From Paraburkholderia fungorum (GTDB lineage Bacteria > Pseudomonadota > Gammaproteobacteria > Burkholderiales > Burkholderiaceae): a stretch of 64,000 bases of DNA. The notes below the pieces were generated by a model. That model did not search any database, had not been told where the DNA came from, and saw only the letters and a list, made by a program, of their open reading frames with translations. The DNA lies in NCBI RefSeq assembly GCF_900099835.1, contig NZ_FNKP01000002.1:2418001-2482000 (forward strand), written 5' to 3'. Below, piece after piece: positions 24,501 through 33,131 of the stretch (positions are counted from its first letter, which is position 1; each line of letters begins with the position of its first letter). Both the position numbers and the translations under genes were made by a program.

Positions 24501-26072
24501 TTATGCGGACGTTACGACGCGCTGCGCGCCGCCGTCCCAGCAATCGTCCATCTTCGCCGACAACGTCTGCTTCTGGATTCTCTGCGTCGGCGTCTTCGAA
24601 AAGCTTTCGACGATCGCAATGAAACGCGGCACCTGGAAGCGCGCCATCCGTTCTTCGCACCACGCGACGAACGCGATGTGATCGAAAGCAGCAGGTTCGC
24701 ATTTCAGCTTCAGGAAGATTTTCAGGTCTTCGTCCGAGAACTCGTTGACCACGCCGATCAGCGCGCTTTCTTCCACATCGGGATGCGAGTTCACGACGTT
24801 CTCCACTTCCCACGCAGAGACGTTTTCACCGCGCCGCCGCAAGCTGTCTTTCTTGCGGCCGAGAAAGAATAAATATCCTTCTTCGTCCTCGCGTCCGAGA
24901 TCGCCGGTATAAAGCCAGCCGTCGCGAATCGCCTCGGCGGTCTTGTCGTCGCTCCTGAAGTACCCGCGCGTCAGCGTTCCCGGCTCCCGTTCGGCCACAC
25001 GTATTTCGCCGATCTGACCGGCAGGCAGCCGACGACTGTTGTCATCGACGATCTCCACGTCGAAATAATCGACCGCCTTGCCGATCGAGCCAAGCTTGCC
25101 GTCGATATTGATCACGCTGAAGCTCGACGTCTCCGTCATCCCATAGCCTTCACGGACCGGCACGCCGAAACGCCGCTGAAATTCGGCCCACACGTCGACC
25201 GGCGCACCGCCGCCCCATGCCACCTTCAGACCGTGTGTCGTGTCCGCATCCGATGGCGGCTGCTTCAGCAGCAATTGCATCACGCCGCCCACAAAGTGCA
25301 GATGCGTGGCCTGATACCGGGCCACTTCGTCCCAGAACTTCGACGCGCTGAACTTCGGCACGAACGCGAGCGTAACCGGTTGCATCAACGCCATCACCAG
25401 CACTTCACTGCCGAACACGTGATAAATCGGGTCCCAGAAATGCAGCACACTGCCTGGCGTAATCGAGCCGATCCACGATGAACCGAGCGCGGCCGCGCGG
25501 TACATGCGGTCGGTCATCTGCACGCCTTTCGCCGGACCCGTCGTGCCGGAGGTGTAGAGAATGGCCCGCAGGTCCGCGTCTTTGGCGTCGTATGGCGGCT
25601 CGTCCGCGTTGCCGTGCGCGGCCAGCGTTTCGAACGTTTCGGCATCCGGCGACCACGACGGACGGGCGCCGCGCCACACTGTTTTCAAGCTGGACGTTGC
25701 GCTCAGAATCGGTTTGAGGACATCTGCGTAGATATCGTCCGCAATCGCGAAGCGCGGGTCCGAGTGCGTGACGACGTGTTCGAGTCCGGCGCCTTTGAGA
25801 TGCGTATTCACCGGCACCTGCACCGCGCCCAATTTCATCAGCGCAAAAAACGCCAGCGCGTGATCGATGTGATGCGCAAGCATCACCGCAACCCGGTCGC
25901 CAGCCGCGACGCCGACACTCGCCAGGCCGTTGGCAAGCCGGTTGACGCGCTCATTGAGTTGCGCGTAGGTCAACGCGAAGTCATCGGACCGGCAGAAAAC
26001 ATGCGCGGGATTGTCCCGCGCGCATTCACGTAACAGGCCCGGAATACTCTCATCCGCCGAGAAGTAGTTCAT
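24501..26072 (-). CDS. AMP-forming acyl-CoA ligase (CaiC-like)
   Basis: This 523-residue ANL-superfamily enzyme would activate a carboxylic acid to its CoA thioester with ATP. The P-loop YTSGTTGPAKGVQ is near residue 175, the A5 motif EGYGMTETSS near 310, A7 YTGDLGREDEEGY near 393, and A8 GRKKDSLRRRGENVS near 410. The C-terminal catalytic lysine lies in TQRIQKQTL. The overall look resembles crotonobetaine/carnitine-CoA ligases, but the substrate cannot be assigned. It is the last gene of a probable three-gene operon after the binding protein and an unrecognised protein. Confidence 0.9.
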   Translation of the reverse strand: MNYFSADESIPGLLRECARDNPAHVFCRSDDFALTYAQLNERVNRLANGLASVGVAAGDRVAVMLAHHIDHALAFFALMKLGAVQVPVNTHLKGAGLEHVVTHSDPRFAIADDIYADVLKPILSATSSLKTVWRGARPSWSPDAETFETLAAHGNADEPPYDAKDADLRAILYTSGTTGPAKGVQMTDRMYRAAALGSSWIGSITPGSVLHFWDPIYHVFGSEVLVMALMQPVTLAFVPKFSASKFWDEVARYQATHLHFVGGVMQLLLKQPPSDADTTHGLKVAWGGGAPVDVWAEFQRRFGVPVREGYGMTETSSFSVINIDGKLGSIGKAVDYFDVEIVDDNSRRLPAGQIGEIRVAEREPGTLTRGYFRSDDKTAEAIRDGWLYTGDLGREDEEGYLFFLGRKKDSLRRRGENVSAWEVENVVNSHPDVEESALIGVVNEFSDEDLKIFLKLKCEPAAFDHIAFVAWCEERMARFQVPRFIAIVESFSKTPTQRIQKQTLSAKMDDCWDGGAQRVVTSA

Positions 26073-26084
26073 TTCGGTATCCCG

Positions 26085-27155
26085 TTACCAGAGCCATGTG
26101 TGAGTATCGACGAATGTCCATCGCTCGATGCCGGTACTGCTGTCGAATTCGCGCTCCAGTTTGATGTGGCCGTTGAGCGTACGCACGCCGATATCGAAGA
26201 ACGCGAAGACAGCGCGGCGCATCTGGTCCGATCGCTGGAACGGGAACGGCTCGAACGTATCGAATATCAATTCCGCAGAATCGTCTCCGGTACTTTTCCA
26301 CTGCGGTGCATTTTTGAACGCACCCATCATCGTCGCGTACATCTGCGCCAGCGCCGCAGGGCGATTGCCTTCCACACCAGAAAGTGCCTTCAGCGAAGGC
26401 GTAAATTGCACGGCAAGCAGTCTCATCGCCGATTCGACGATCTGACAGGCCGCGTTAATTCCGAACAGTTGAACGACGGCCTCGATCACATGCGTGACGT
26501 AATCCGATGCGTAGTTCGCACTGCCCTTCAGAACACGCGCTTCGGGCCAGGCAACCGGGTCAAGTTTCGGCGCCTTCGACGCATCGAATTCCGGTGTCTT
26601 CTCGACGTGCTGTACTCGGAAACGCTCCTCCGGTTTCAGATCGTGGTCGTATTCGAGGAAATAACCTTCGTCGTACGGATGACCTTCCGCGACGAACTTG
26701 GTCGCCACCCAACCCAGGCGCGGGCAACCGAGCAATTCGCCATTGCGGGGATGCCACGTCGACAGAATCGTTCGGCGCACCGACGTCGGCACGGTCAGCG
26801 CCGAGATGCCCGGAAACGATCCCCATGGCGGCAGATAGCGTATCCACACTTTTTTGGGCGACTCCTCCATGTACTGCATGTTGATGCCGCCAATCGAATT
26901 GCTGAAATAGTGATACTTGGCCGCCGTCACGGCAGGCGTATCGCCGACGATGCCCAGTTTGTCGAGCGCCTCGACAAAGCGCTGCGACTGCTCGGCCGTC
27001 ATCAAGGTTCGCCAGACGTTGTTCAGCGCAGCTTCGCCCTTCTCACGCAACACGATCGCGGTGATACCGGAAACCATCGACCAGCCAAATGTCCCCGCCA
27101 TATCGACGCGTCGCTTGAGTTGAGCAAGGTCGTCGTTGTTTGTTCTCGTCTGCAT
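26085..27155 (-). CDS. Unrecognised 356-residue protein in the CoA-ligase operon
   Basis: I do not recognise this family. The protein is soluble-looking, with no signal peptide or membrane segment, and rich in aromatic residues. Landmarks are YHYFSNSIGGINMQYM (about 82-97), WIRYLPPWGSFPG (about 104-116), a GCPRLGWVATKFV segment with a lone Cys followed by HPYDEGYFLEYDHDL, and the C-terminus FVDTHTWLW. It lies 12 bases before the CoA-ligase gene and 57 after the Tat-exported binding protein gene, so all three are likely co-transcribed. That context suggests an enzyme acting on the imported substrate or its CoA ester. The N-terminal half faintly recalls amidohydrolase/ATC-hydrolase-like proteins; this is a guess. 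Confidence 0.75.
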   Translation of the reverse strand: MQTRTNNDDLAQLKRRVDMAGTFGWSMVSGITAIVLREKGEAALNNVWRTLMTAEQSQRFVEALDKLGIVGDTPAVTAAKYHYFSNSIGGINMQYMEESPKKVWIRYLPPWGSFPGISALTVPTSVRRTILSTWHPRNGELLGCPRLGWVATKFVAEGHPYDEGYFLEYDHDLKPEERFRVQHVEKTPEFDASKAPKLDPVAWPEARVLKGSANYASDYVTHVIEAVVQLFGINAACQIVESAMRLLAVQFTPSLKALSGVEGNRPAALAQMYATMMGAFKNAPQWKSTGDDSAELIFDTFEPFPFQRSDQMRRAVFAFFDIGVRTLNGHIKLEREFDSSTGIERWTFVDTHTWLW

Positions 27156-27212
27156 CTCAATTCCTTAACTGAATGTCTCGGTGAAAAACATCTACAGGCT
27201 GCCGTGTTCGAC

Positions 27213-28289
27213 TCACGACATTGCCCACTCCTTGAAGCGCCGCGTCACGTCGTCGAAGTTCTTCGCCCACCAGCCGTCGTCCATCAGCACGCTGTTGGCG
27301 GACTGCAGATCGGGGATCCATTTGCGGCTGTCCGCGCTCATCAGCGTGAGGGCTTTCTTGCTGCTCGGCGTATTGCCGATGAGTTCCATGAACGCCGCCT
27401 GCCGGTCGGGACGTGCGGCGAAGGCGAGGAATTTGGTCGCGGCTATTTTGTTCGGCGCGTTCTTGACGATGGCGAGATATTCGAAACCGTTCACCGTCTG
27501 GTCGAACGAGAAATCGACCGACTGGCCACCCGCCTTTGCGGGTCGCACGCGCGACGCATACGTGTAAGTGAAATCCGCCTCGCCGGTCTGAAGCAGGGTC
27601 AAGGTCTGCGGCGTCTGGTCGATCCACTTGACCACGTCCGGCTTGATGCGCTCCAGCGATCTGAACGCGCGGTCGATATCGAGCGGATAAAGATGTTTCG
27701 GCGACACGCCGTCGGCCAGCAACGCGGCTTCGAAGGTCTCGCTGGGACGATTGCGAAACGTGCGTCGACCGGGAAACGCCTTCGTGTCGAAATATTCGGC
27801 GAAATTCTTCGGATGCTTTCCCGCCGGATATTTCTTCGGGTCCCACGCCACGCCGCCGACAAACACATACCAGGGCAAAAGATTGTTCTTGATGTCGATG
27901 ATCAGATCACCACGGTCGAACATCGCGGGGTCCAGCGGCTCCCACAAACCCGCATTCGCGCCGGCCACACCGAGCGCGCCGGGCGCGTCGAACACGTCCC
28001 ACTGCACATTGTTCGTCTGGACCTGCGCACGGAGCTTGGCCATGTCAGGCGTATCGACGATCGTCACCTGAATGCCGGTCTCCTTGCTGAACGGCTTGAC
28101 CACCGACTCTTCCAGCGCCTGCCGGTACGCACCGCCCCAGGTGACCAGCGTCATCTGCTGATCGGCGGCAAACGCGCGTTTCGAATGAAGTAGCAATGGC
28201 GAGGTGGCGGCGGCGACTGCAATGCCCGCGACTCCCGTCAGGAACTGCCGCCGCTCCGGAGACTGGGCGGGATGATTCGACTTCGACAT
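27213..28289 (-). CDS. Tat-exported ABC solute-binding protein (PotD-like), copy 1
   Basis: This periplasmic binding protein of the polyamine/opine/iron-type class has 358 residues. Twin-arginine signal: SPERRQFLTGVAG at the N-terminus, ending AFAA near residue 37, which implies export of a folded protein. The mature protein has the SBP fold with WGGAYRQALE, TNNVQWDVFD and WIDQTPQTLTLLQTGEADF stretches. It aligns nearly gap-free with the binding protein at 38725. No permease or ATPase gene lies next to it, so it probably uses the permeases at 36977-38664. The start has GAGAGG upstream. It is the first gene of an operon with the unrecognised protein and the CoA ligase. Confidence 0.92.
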   Translation of the reverse strand: MSKSNHPAQSPERRQFLTGVAGIAVAAATSPLLLHSKRAFAADQQMTLVTWGGAYRQALEESVVKPFSKETGIQVTIVDTPDMAKLRAQVQTNNVQWDVFDAPGALGVAGANAGLWEPLDPAMFDRGDLIIDIKNNLLPWYVFVGGVAWDPKKYPAGKHPKNFAEYFDTKAFPGRRTFRNRPSETFEAALLADGVSPKHLYPLDIDRAFRSLERIKPDVVKWIDQTPQTLTLLQTGEADFTYTYASRVRPAKAGGQSVDFSFDQTVNGFEYLAIVKNAPNKIAATKFLAFAARPDRQAAFMELIGNTPSSKKALTLMSADSRKWIPDLQSANSVLMDDGWWAKNFDDVTRRFKEWAMS

Positions 28290-28661
28290 GACTGGCCTCT
28301 CACACGTAGTGGTGAAACCCGATCGGCGAGGTGAAGCGACTGCGAAAGCTCCCTCGCCTGAGGGCGTTTCCGGCTGAACCGCATACCGTCGACACACAGG
28401 CTATGCACGCAAAAAACCCACGGCATCTTTCACGACACTTTCTTATTCTTTGGATAAGCACACTTGATGTGCCGCCGCAGTCTTTCATCCGCCTGACGCC
28501 TGCGGGAGCGGCGTGGCCGGGTCGATTCACCCCGAAGCTGCGCGCCGCCGATCCGCATCCTGACGGGCGCTTTTGCTAAAAATCGAATCCGCTTATATTT
28601 CTGGACCCTTGTTTTTGCCGCATCACACTTCGCTCACACCTTGCTCAAAAGGAAGCGGAAC
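28290..28661. other. Divergent promoter region of the binding-protein operon and the oxidoreductase/ETF operon
   Basis: No gene is supported; a 60-80 codon frame here overlaps in other phases and has no signature. It contains the CTTAT-N7-ATAAG dyad at 28442-28458. Both divergent operons probably start here. Confidence 0.55.
28442..28458. promoter_or_regulatory. LysR-like dyad in the divergent promoter
   Basis: CTTAT-TCTTTGG-ATAAG is a 5-7-5 dyad with a T-N11-A core (28444-28456). Its arms are those of the 23333 dyad in swapped order. It is a candidate control site for both operons of the divergent pair. Confidence 0.45.
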
Positions 28662-29849
28662 GTGAATACATATGATGTGGTGGTGATCGGAGCGGGCGTT
28701 ATCGGCAGTTCGGTAGCGTTCCAGCTTGCGAAACTCGGCGCGAAGAACGTGCTCGTGCTCGACCGGGGCACGATTGGGGCTGGAACGACATCGCAGTCGT
28801 CGGGCATTTTGCGCACCCACTACTCGGTGAAGGAAAATGTGGAGCTGGCGCGTAAATCGTGGGACGTGTTCAACAATTTCTCGTCCTATCTCGGCGACGA
28901 CGAAGCATCGTGCGGCCTGGTCAAATGCGGCTACATGATCGTCGCCGGTGAAGGCGACAAGCTCGAACCGTTGCGCGCGTCACTGGATCAACAGAAAGAA
29001 CAGGGCATTCCGCTCGAACTGCTCGATGCAAAGCAGGCCAGCGAACTGCTGCCCATCGCCCGCTTCGGCGATGCCGCGCTGATCGGCTACGAGCCCGAAG
29101 CAGGTTTCGCCGACGCCTACCTGGTGGCCACCAGCTTTGCCCGCGCGGCCCGTCGCGGCGGCGTGACGATTCGCGAGAACGCGTCGGTCAACCGGATCCT
29201 GATCGAGAACGGCAAGGTGGTCGGCGTGTCGACCAGCATCGGCGACTTCAAGACCTCGATGGTGATCAGCACGCAGAACATCTGGACCCCCGAACTCGCG
29301 GGATGGACCGGCAAGACACTGCCGGTCATGCCCGAACGTCACGCGGTGCTCGCGCTCGAATGCGACGCGGCCAAATACACGTTCTCGATGCCGGTGTTCA
29401 AGGATCTGGCGTCGCCGGGCATGCTCTACTACCGCAGCTACGGCGGCAGCCAGATGCTGGTGAGCGAAGGCATCGTCGGCGAAAAACTCAATACGGCGGA
29501 AGTCGAGCAAGGCGACATTCCGATGGACTACATCGTCGAAGTCGGTGCGCAGGTTGCCGAACGCTTCCCGGAATACGAGACCGCCGGGATCGCGTCGTCG
29601 TGGACGGGCGTCTATGACGTGACGCCGGACTGGAATCCCGTACTCGGCAAATTGCCCGGCATCGAAGGCCTGGTAGTCGGATACGGTTTCTCTGGCCACG
29701 GCTTCAAACTTTCGCCGACTGTAGGGCGCGTACTCGCGCAGGAAGCCCTCGGCCTGCCGACCGACGTCTCGCTGAAGCCGTACTCGATCGAACGCTTTGC
29801 GACTGGCGAACTGCTGACCGGCAAGTACGGTCTCGGCGCGGTGTCCTGA
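28662..29849 (+). CDS. FAD-dependent amine/amino-acid oxidoreductase (DAO family, ETF-linked)
   Basis: This 395-residue flavoenzyme of the D-amino-acid oxidase/sarcosine oxidase superfamily begins with the dinucleotide fold VVVIGAGVIGSS (residues 6-17), then the family's SSGILRTHYS segment. The C-terminal FAD motif GYGFSGHGFKLSP is near residue 345. The GTG at 28662 is chosen because AAGGAAG lies 6-7 bases upstream. Downstream on the same strand come HutD, EtfB and EtfA, so the electron acceptor is very probably ETF rather than oxygen, as for dimethylglycine and sarcosine dehydrogenases. The amine or amino acid oxidised is unknown. Confidence 0.9.
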   Translation: MNTYDVVVIGAGVIGSSVAFQLAKLGAKNVLVLDRGTIGAGTTSQSSGILRTHYSVKENVELARKSWDVFNNFSSYLGDDEASCGLVKCGYMIVAGEGDKLEPLRASLDQQKEQGIPLELLDAKQASELLPIARFGDAALIGYEPEAGFADAYLVATSFARAARRGGVTIRENASVNRILIENGKVVGVSTSIGDFKTSMVISTQNIWTPELAGWTGKTLPVMPERHAVLALECDAAKYTFSMPVFKDLASPGMLYYRSYGGSQMLVSEGIVGEKLNTAEVEQGDIPMDYIVEVGAQVAERFPEYETAGIASSWTGVYDVTPDWNPVLGKLPGIEGLVVGYGFSGHGFKLSPTVGRVLAQEALGLPTDVSLKPYSIERFATGELLTGKYGLGAVS

Positions 29850-29859
29850 GGCCAACATC

Positions 29860-30459
29860 ATGTCTGCAATCGATGTGCGCCCCCTCGCATCGGTTCCCGG
29901 CGAGCCCTGGCGCAACGGCGGCGGGGTCACCCGAACCCTGGCGACGGGCAGCGATCAATGGCGCATCAGTCTGGCCGAGGTCGAGCGCGACGGCCCGTAC
30001 TCGCGCTTCGAAGGCATCTCGCGGATCTCGCTGGTGATGCGCGGCGGCGGAGTCGCGCTGCGCGACGCCCACGCGACCGTCATGCTCAAGCCGTTCGAAG
30101 CCGTCGAGTTCGACGGCGGCCCTGCATGGAATGCGTCGCTGATCGACGGACCGGTCACCGTACTCAATGTCATGAGCGCCCGAGGCCGCTACCGGGCCCG
30201 GGTTCGCGCGATCGTCGACCGGATGACCGTGCCGCTGAACTGCGCGGCCGTCGTCGTCGCGCTCGATAGCCGCTGCTCGTTCCGCGAGGACGGCACCGGG
30301 CGCGCGGGCCATGTCGAGTCCGGCGAAGTGCTGATCGTCAACGACGTGACGCGTCCCCTCGAACTGAACGCCGCAAAGGCGGTCGCGGCGTCGGGCGAAC
30401 CGCCGCGACTCGCCGTGCTCGTGACCATCGAGCCGTCCCGCATCCGCATAAACGACTGA
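29860..30459 (+). CDS. hutD: HutD/Ves family protein
   Basis: This 199-residue cupin-like protein starts 10 bases after the oxidoreductase stop. The family landmarks PWRNGGGVTRTLA (near residue 16), WRISLAEVERDGPYSRFEG and FEAVEFDGGP are all present. HutD is found in histidine-utilisation loci, where it tunes pathway flux by an unclear mechanism. No urocanase, histidase or imidazolone hydrolase genes are nearby here; instead two N-formylglutamate-amidohydrolase-like genes are in the island. It sits in an ETF operon, an unusual setting. Confidence 0.88.
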   Translation: MSAIDVRPLASVPGEPWRNGGGVTRTLATGSDQWRISLAEVERDGPYSRFEGISRISLVMRGGGVALRDAHATVMLKPFEAVEFDGGPAWNASLIDGPVTVLNVMSARGRYRARVRAIVDRMTVPLNCAAVVVALDSRCSFREDGTGRAGHVESGEVLIVNDVTRPLELNAAKAVAASGEPPRLAVLVTIEPSRIRIND

Positions 30460-30477
30460 ATTGATGAGGAAGATGAG

Positions 30478-31227
30478 ATGAAAATTGTTACCGCGGTAAA
30501 GCGTGTGGTCGACTACAACGTCAAGGTCCGCGTGAAAGCGGATCAAAGCGGCGTGGACATCGGCAACGTGAAAATGTCGATGAACCCGTTCGACGAAATC
30601 GCCGTCGAAGCGGCCACGCGCCTGAAAGAAGCCGGCCACGCGAGCGAGGTCATCGCCGTGTCGTGCGGTCTGACGCAGAGCCAGGAAACGCTGCGCACCG
30701 CATTGGCGATCGGCGCGGATCGCGGCGTGCTGGTGGAGACCGACGCCGAGTTGCAACCGCTCGCCGTCGCCAAATTGCTGAAGGCCGTCGTCGACAAAGA
30801 GCAGCCGCAACTGGTGATTCTCGGCAAGCAGGCCATCGACGACGACGCGGGCCAGACCGGCCAGTTGCTCGCCGCGCTGCTCGACTGGCCGCAGGCCACC
30901 TTCGCAAGCAACATCGACATCGTCGACGGTATGGCCACGGTCACCCGCGAAGTGGACGGCGGCGTGGAAATCGTATCGCTGCGTTTGCCCGCGATTATCA
31001 CCACGGACCTGCGTCTGAACGAGCCGCGCTACGTGACGTTGCCGAGCATCATGAGGGCGAAGAAGAAGCCTATTGACGTGGTCAAGCCGTCCGACTTCGG
31101 CATCGATCCGGCGCCGCGCCTGAAGACATTGAAGGTGGTCGAGCCCGCCGCGCGCAAGGCCGGCGTGATGGTGCCGGACGTCGCTGCGCTGGTCGAAAAA
31201 CTGAAAACTGAAGCCAAGGTGATTTAA
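30478..31227 (+). CDS. etfB: Electron transfer flavoprotein beta subunit
   Basis: This 249-residue AMP-binding subunit of ETF begins [20 protein letters not shown] and includes the family stretches [16 protein letters not shown] and [17 protein letters not shown]. The conserved C-terminal segment [13 protein letters not shown] is near residue 197. It ends with TAA abutting the etfA ATG. It forms the alpha-beta heterodimer that carries electrons from the flavin dehydrogenase encoded upstream to ETF-QO (21511-23202). Confidence 0.96.
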   Translation: MKIVTAVKRVVDYNVKVRVKADQSGVDIGNVKMSMNPFDEIAVEAATRLKEAGHASEVIAVSCGLTQSQETLRTALAIGADRGVLVETDAELQPLAVAKLLKAVVDKEQPQLVILGKQAIDDDAGQTGQLLAALLDWPQATFASNIDIVDGMATVTREVDGGVEIVSLRLPAIITTDLRLNEPRYVTLPSIMRAKKKPIDVVKPSDFGIDPAPRLKTLKVVEPAARKAGVMVPDVAALVEKLKTEAKVI

Positions 31228-32157
31228 ATGACGACGCTCGTTATTGCCGAACACGACAACGCTCAAATCAGAAGCGCGACGCTTCACACTATCGCCGCTG
31301 CGACGCAGCTTGCAAACGGCGTCCATGTTCTCGTGGCGGGTAGCCATGCACAAGGCGTCGCCGATGCGGTGAGCAAGGTCGCGGGCGTCGACAAGGTCAT
31401 CCTCGCCGATGCACCCCAGTTGGCCGAAGGCCTGGCCGAGAACATCGCCGCTCAGGTATTGGCGCTGGCAAAGGACTACTCGCACATCCTCTTCTGCGCG
31501 ACGGCCGCCGGTAAAAACACCGCGCCGCGCGTCGCGGCAAAGCTCGACGCGTCGCAGATTTCCGACGTGATCGCGATCGAATCGGCCGACACGTTCCAGC
31601 GTCCCGTGTATGCGGGCAACGCGATCGCCACGGTGCAGTCGGGCGATCCGGTCAAGGTCGCGACGATCCGCACGACAGCCTTCGATGCAGCCCGCGCGGA
31701 AGGCGGCAATGCGGCGATTGAAACCGTGCCTGCGGTTGCGGATTCGGGTCTGTCGACTTTTGTCCGCCGTGAGGTCGCAACGAGTGATCGCCCTGAACTG
31801 ACCGCCGCGCGTGTCGTCGTATCGGGCGGCCGTGGTCTGGGCAGCAAGGAAAACTTCGCGTTGCTGGACCCGCTGGCCGAGAAGCTCGGGGCGGCTGTCG
31901 GTGCGTCGCGCGCGGCGGTCGACTCCGGCTATGCACCGAACGACTGGCAGGTCGGCCAGACCGGCAAGATCGTCGCGCCCGAACTCTATGTCGCGGTCGG
32001 CATTTCCGGCGCGATCCAGCATCTGGCGGGTATGAAAGACTCGAAGGTGATCGTGGCGGTCAACAAGGATGCCGATGCGCCTATCTTCAGCGTCGCCGAT
32101 TACGGTCTGGTCGGCGATCTGTTCGAGGTGGTGCCGTCGTTGACGCGATCGTTGTAA
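31228..32157 (+). CDS. etfA: Electron transfer flavoprotein alpha subunit
   Basis: This 309-residue FAD-binding subunit begins directly after etfB. The C-terminal FAD domain shows [12 protein letters not shown] (near 200), [20 protein letters not shown], the [15 protein letters not shown] signature and [19 protein letters not shown]. These match ETF-alpha/FixB; the short length and lack of ferredoxin genes favour housekeeping or catabolic ETF over the nitrogen-fixation type. It is the last gene of the oxidoreductase-hutD-etfBA operon, followed by a strong terminator. Confidence 0.96.
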   Translation: MTTLVIAEHDNAQIRSATLHTIAAATQLANGVHVLVAGSHAQGVADAVSKVAGVDKVILADAPQLAEGLAENIAAQVLALAKDYSHILFCATAAGKNTAPRVAAKLDASQISDVIAIESADTFQRPVYAGNAIATVQSGDPVKVATIRTTAFDAARAEGGNAAIETVPAVADSGLSTFVRREVATSDRPELTAARVVVSGGRGLGSKENFALLDPLAEKLGAAVGASRAAVDSGYAPNDWQVGQTGKIVAPELYVAVGISGAIQHLAGMKDSKVIVAVNKDADAPIFSVADYGLVGDLFEVVPSLTRSL

Positions 32158-32171
32158 GTGCTCGGGTATCT

Positions 32172-32198
32172 CATGCGGCTGCTGTGCCGCATGGGTTT
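32172..32198 (+). terminator. First hairpin after etfA
   Basis: CATGCGGC and GCCGCATG form an 8-bp stem with a 6-base loop, followed by a broken T-stretch (GGTTTATT). It precedes a stronger terminator. Confidence 0.5.
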
Positions 32199-32216
32199 AT
32201 TCGAAGTGGAAATGCG

Positions 32217-32256
32217 AAGCCGTCTCTGCAATCGCTGATGCAGAGACGGCTTTTTT
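32217..32256 (+). terminator. Strong intrinsic terminator of the etfBA operon
   Basis: A perfect 14-bp stem (32217-32230 and 32239-32252) with an 8-base loop is followed directly by a run of six Ts (32251-32256). Confidence 0.9.
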
Positions 32257-32274
32257 CGTGGCGATCACGGCAAT

Positions 32275-32303
32275 AAAAAAGCACGTCGTATACGACGTGC
32301 TTT
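32275..32303 (-). terminator. Terminator of the eight-gene minus-strand operon
   Basis: A 26-base perfect palindrome (32278-32303, GCACGTCGTA core) is preceded on the plus strand by a run of A residues, which becomes a T-tract on the minus strand. It follows the last gene of the minus operon by 25 bases. Confidence 0.85.
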
Positions 32304-32327
32304 GAGCTGCTCGAACTGCCCGCTGAA

Positions 32328-33131
32328 TCAGTCAGGCAGCGCGAGCATCGTATCCACTGCCGCCATGACCATGCGCTCGACCACCGGCGCCACCTGCGCG
32401 GCCAGATCCGGGCGATACGCAAACGGAACCGTTTCGTTCATATACGTCGATTGGCACATCTCCAGCTGGATCGCGTGAATGCCCTGCTCGGGACAACCGT
32501 ATTCGCGCGTGATATGGCCGCCCTTGAAGCGCCCGTTCGTCACCCACGTGAACGGCTGGCCTTCGAGACTCTGCGTGACGGCGTCGAGAATGCGGCTATC
32601 GCAACTCTTGCCCGAGTTCGTGCCGAGGTTCAGATCCGGCAGCTTGCCGTCGAACAGACGCGGCAGCACGCTGGCAATCGAATGCGCTTCCCACAGCAGC
32701 ACGGCACCAAACTGTGCCTTCAGACGATCAAGCTCTTCACGCAATTTCGCGTGATAGGGGCTCCAGTAGTCTTGCAGCCGCGCCGCGAGTTCATCTTTGT
32801 CCGGCCCCTTCCCTGAAAGGTAAAGAGGTTCGCCGCGAAACGTTTCGGTCGGGCAGAGTCCCGTCGTTGTCTGTCCCGGATAAAGACTCTCGCCGCTCGA
32901 CGGGCGATTCAGATCGATCACGTAGCGCGAGTATCGGGCGCCGAGTACCGACGCACCCGACAGCCTCGCGAAGTCGTACAGCGTGTCGAGGTGCCAGTCC
33001 GTATCGGCGACCTGCGACGCGACATCGGTCAGTTGGCTGCGGATCGGGTCCGGGATGTCGGTACCCAGATGCGGGATCGAAATCAGCAAGGGCAGCGTGC
33101 CCTGGTGAAAGCGGAAAACAGATTCAGTCAC
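32328..33131 (-). CDS. N-formylglutamate amidohydrolase-like protein, copy 1
   Basis: This 267-residue FGase-family hydrolase (HutG type 2 fold) would release formate and glutamate, or act on another N-acyl amino acid. The GTG start overlaps the stop of the preceding gene as GTGA, with GGAG upstream. Family landmarks are LISIPHLGTDIPD (near 17), DLNRPSSGESLYPG, LLWEAHSIASVLPRLFDG with the metal/active-site His, LNLGTNSGKSCD and GHITREYGCPEQGIHAIQLE. It is the last gene of the eight-gene operon. No other hut pathway gene is present, so the physiological substrate may not be histidine-derived. Confidence 0.9.
   Translation of the reverse strand: MTESVFRFHQGTLPLLISIPHLGTDIPDPIRSQLTDVASQVADTDWHLDTLYDFARLSGASVLGARYSRYVIDLNRPSSGESLYPGQTTTGLCPTETFRGEPLYLSGKGPDKDELAARLQDYWSPYHAKLREELDRLKAQFGAVLLWEAHSIASVLPRLFDGKLPDLNLGTNSGKSCDSRILDAVTQSLEGQPFTWVTNGRFKGGHITREYGCPEQGIHAIQLEMCQSTYMNETVPFAYRPDLAAQVAPVVERMVMAAVDTMLALPD

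Noticed and set aside
26100..28193. 697-codon plus-strand open frame spanning two minus-strand genes
   Set aside because: It runs opposite the unrecognised protein and the binding protein, crosses their gene boundary, and translates to Arg/His-rich sequence. It is an antisense artefact despite its length.
29704..32022. 772-codon minus-strand open frame opposite the oxidoreductase end, hutD, etfB and most of etfA
   Set aside because: Four well-supported plus-strand genes occupy the region; the antisense product has the typical Arg/Asp/His-rich shadow composition.
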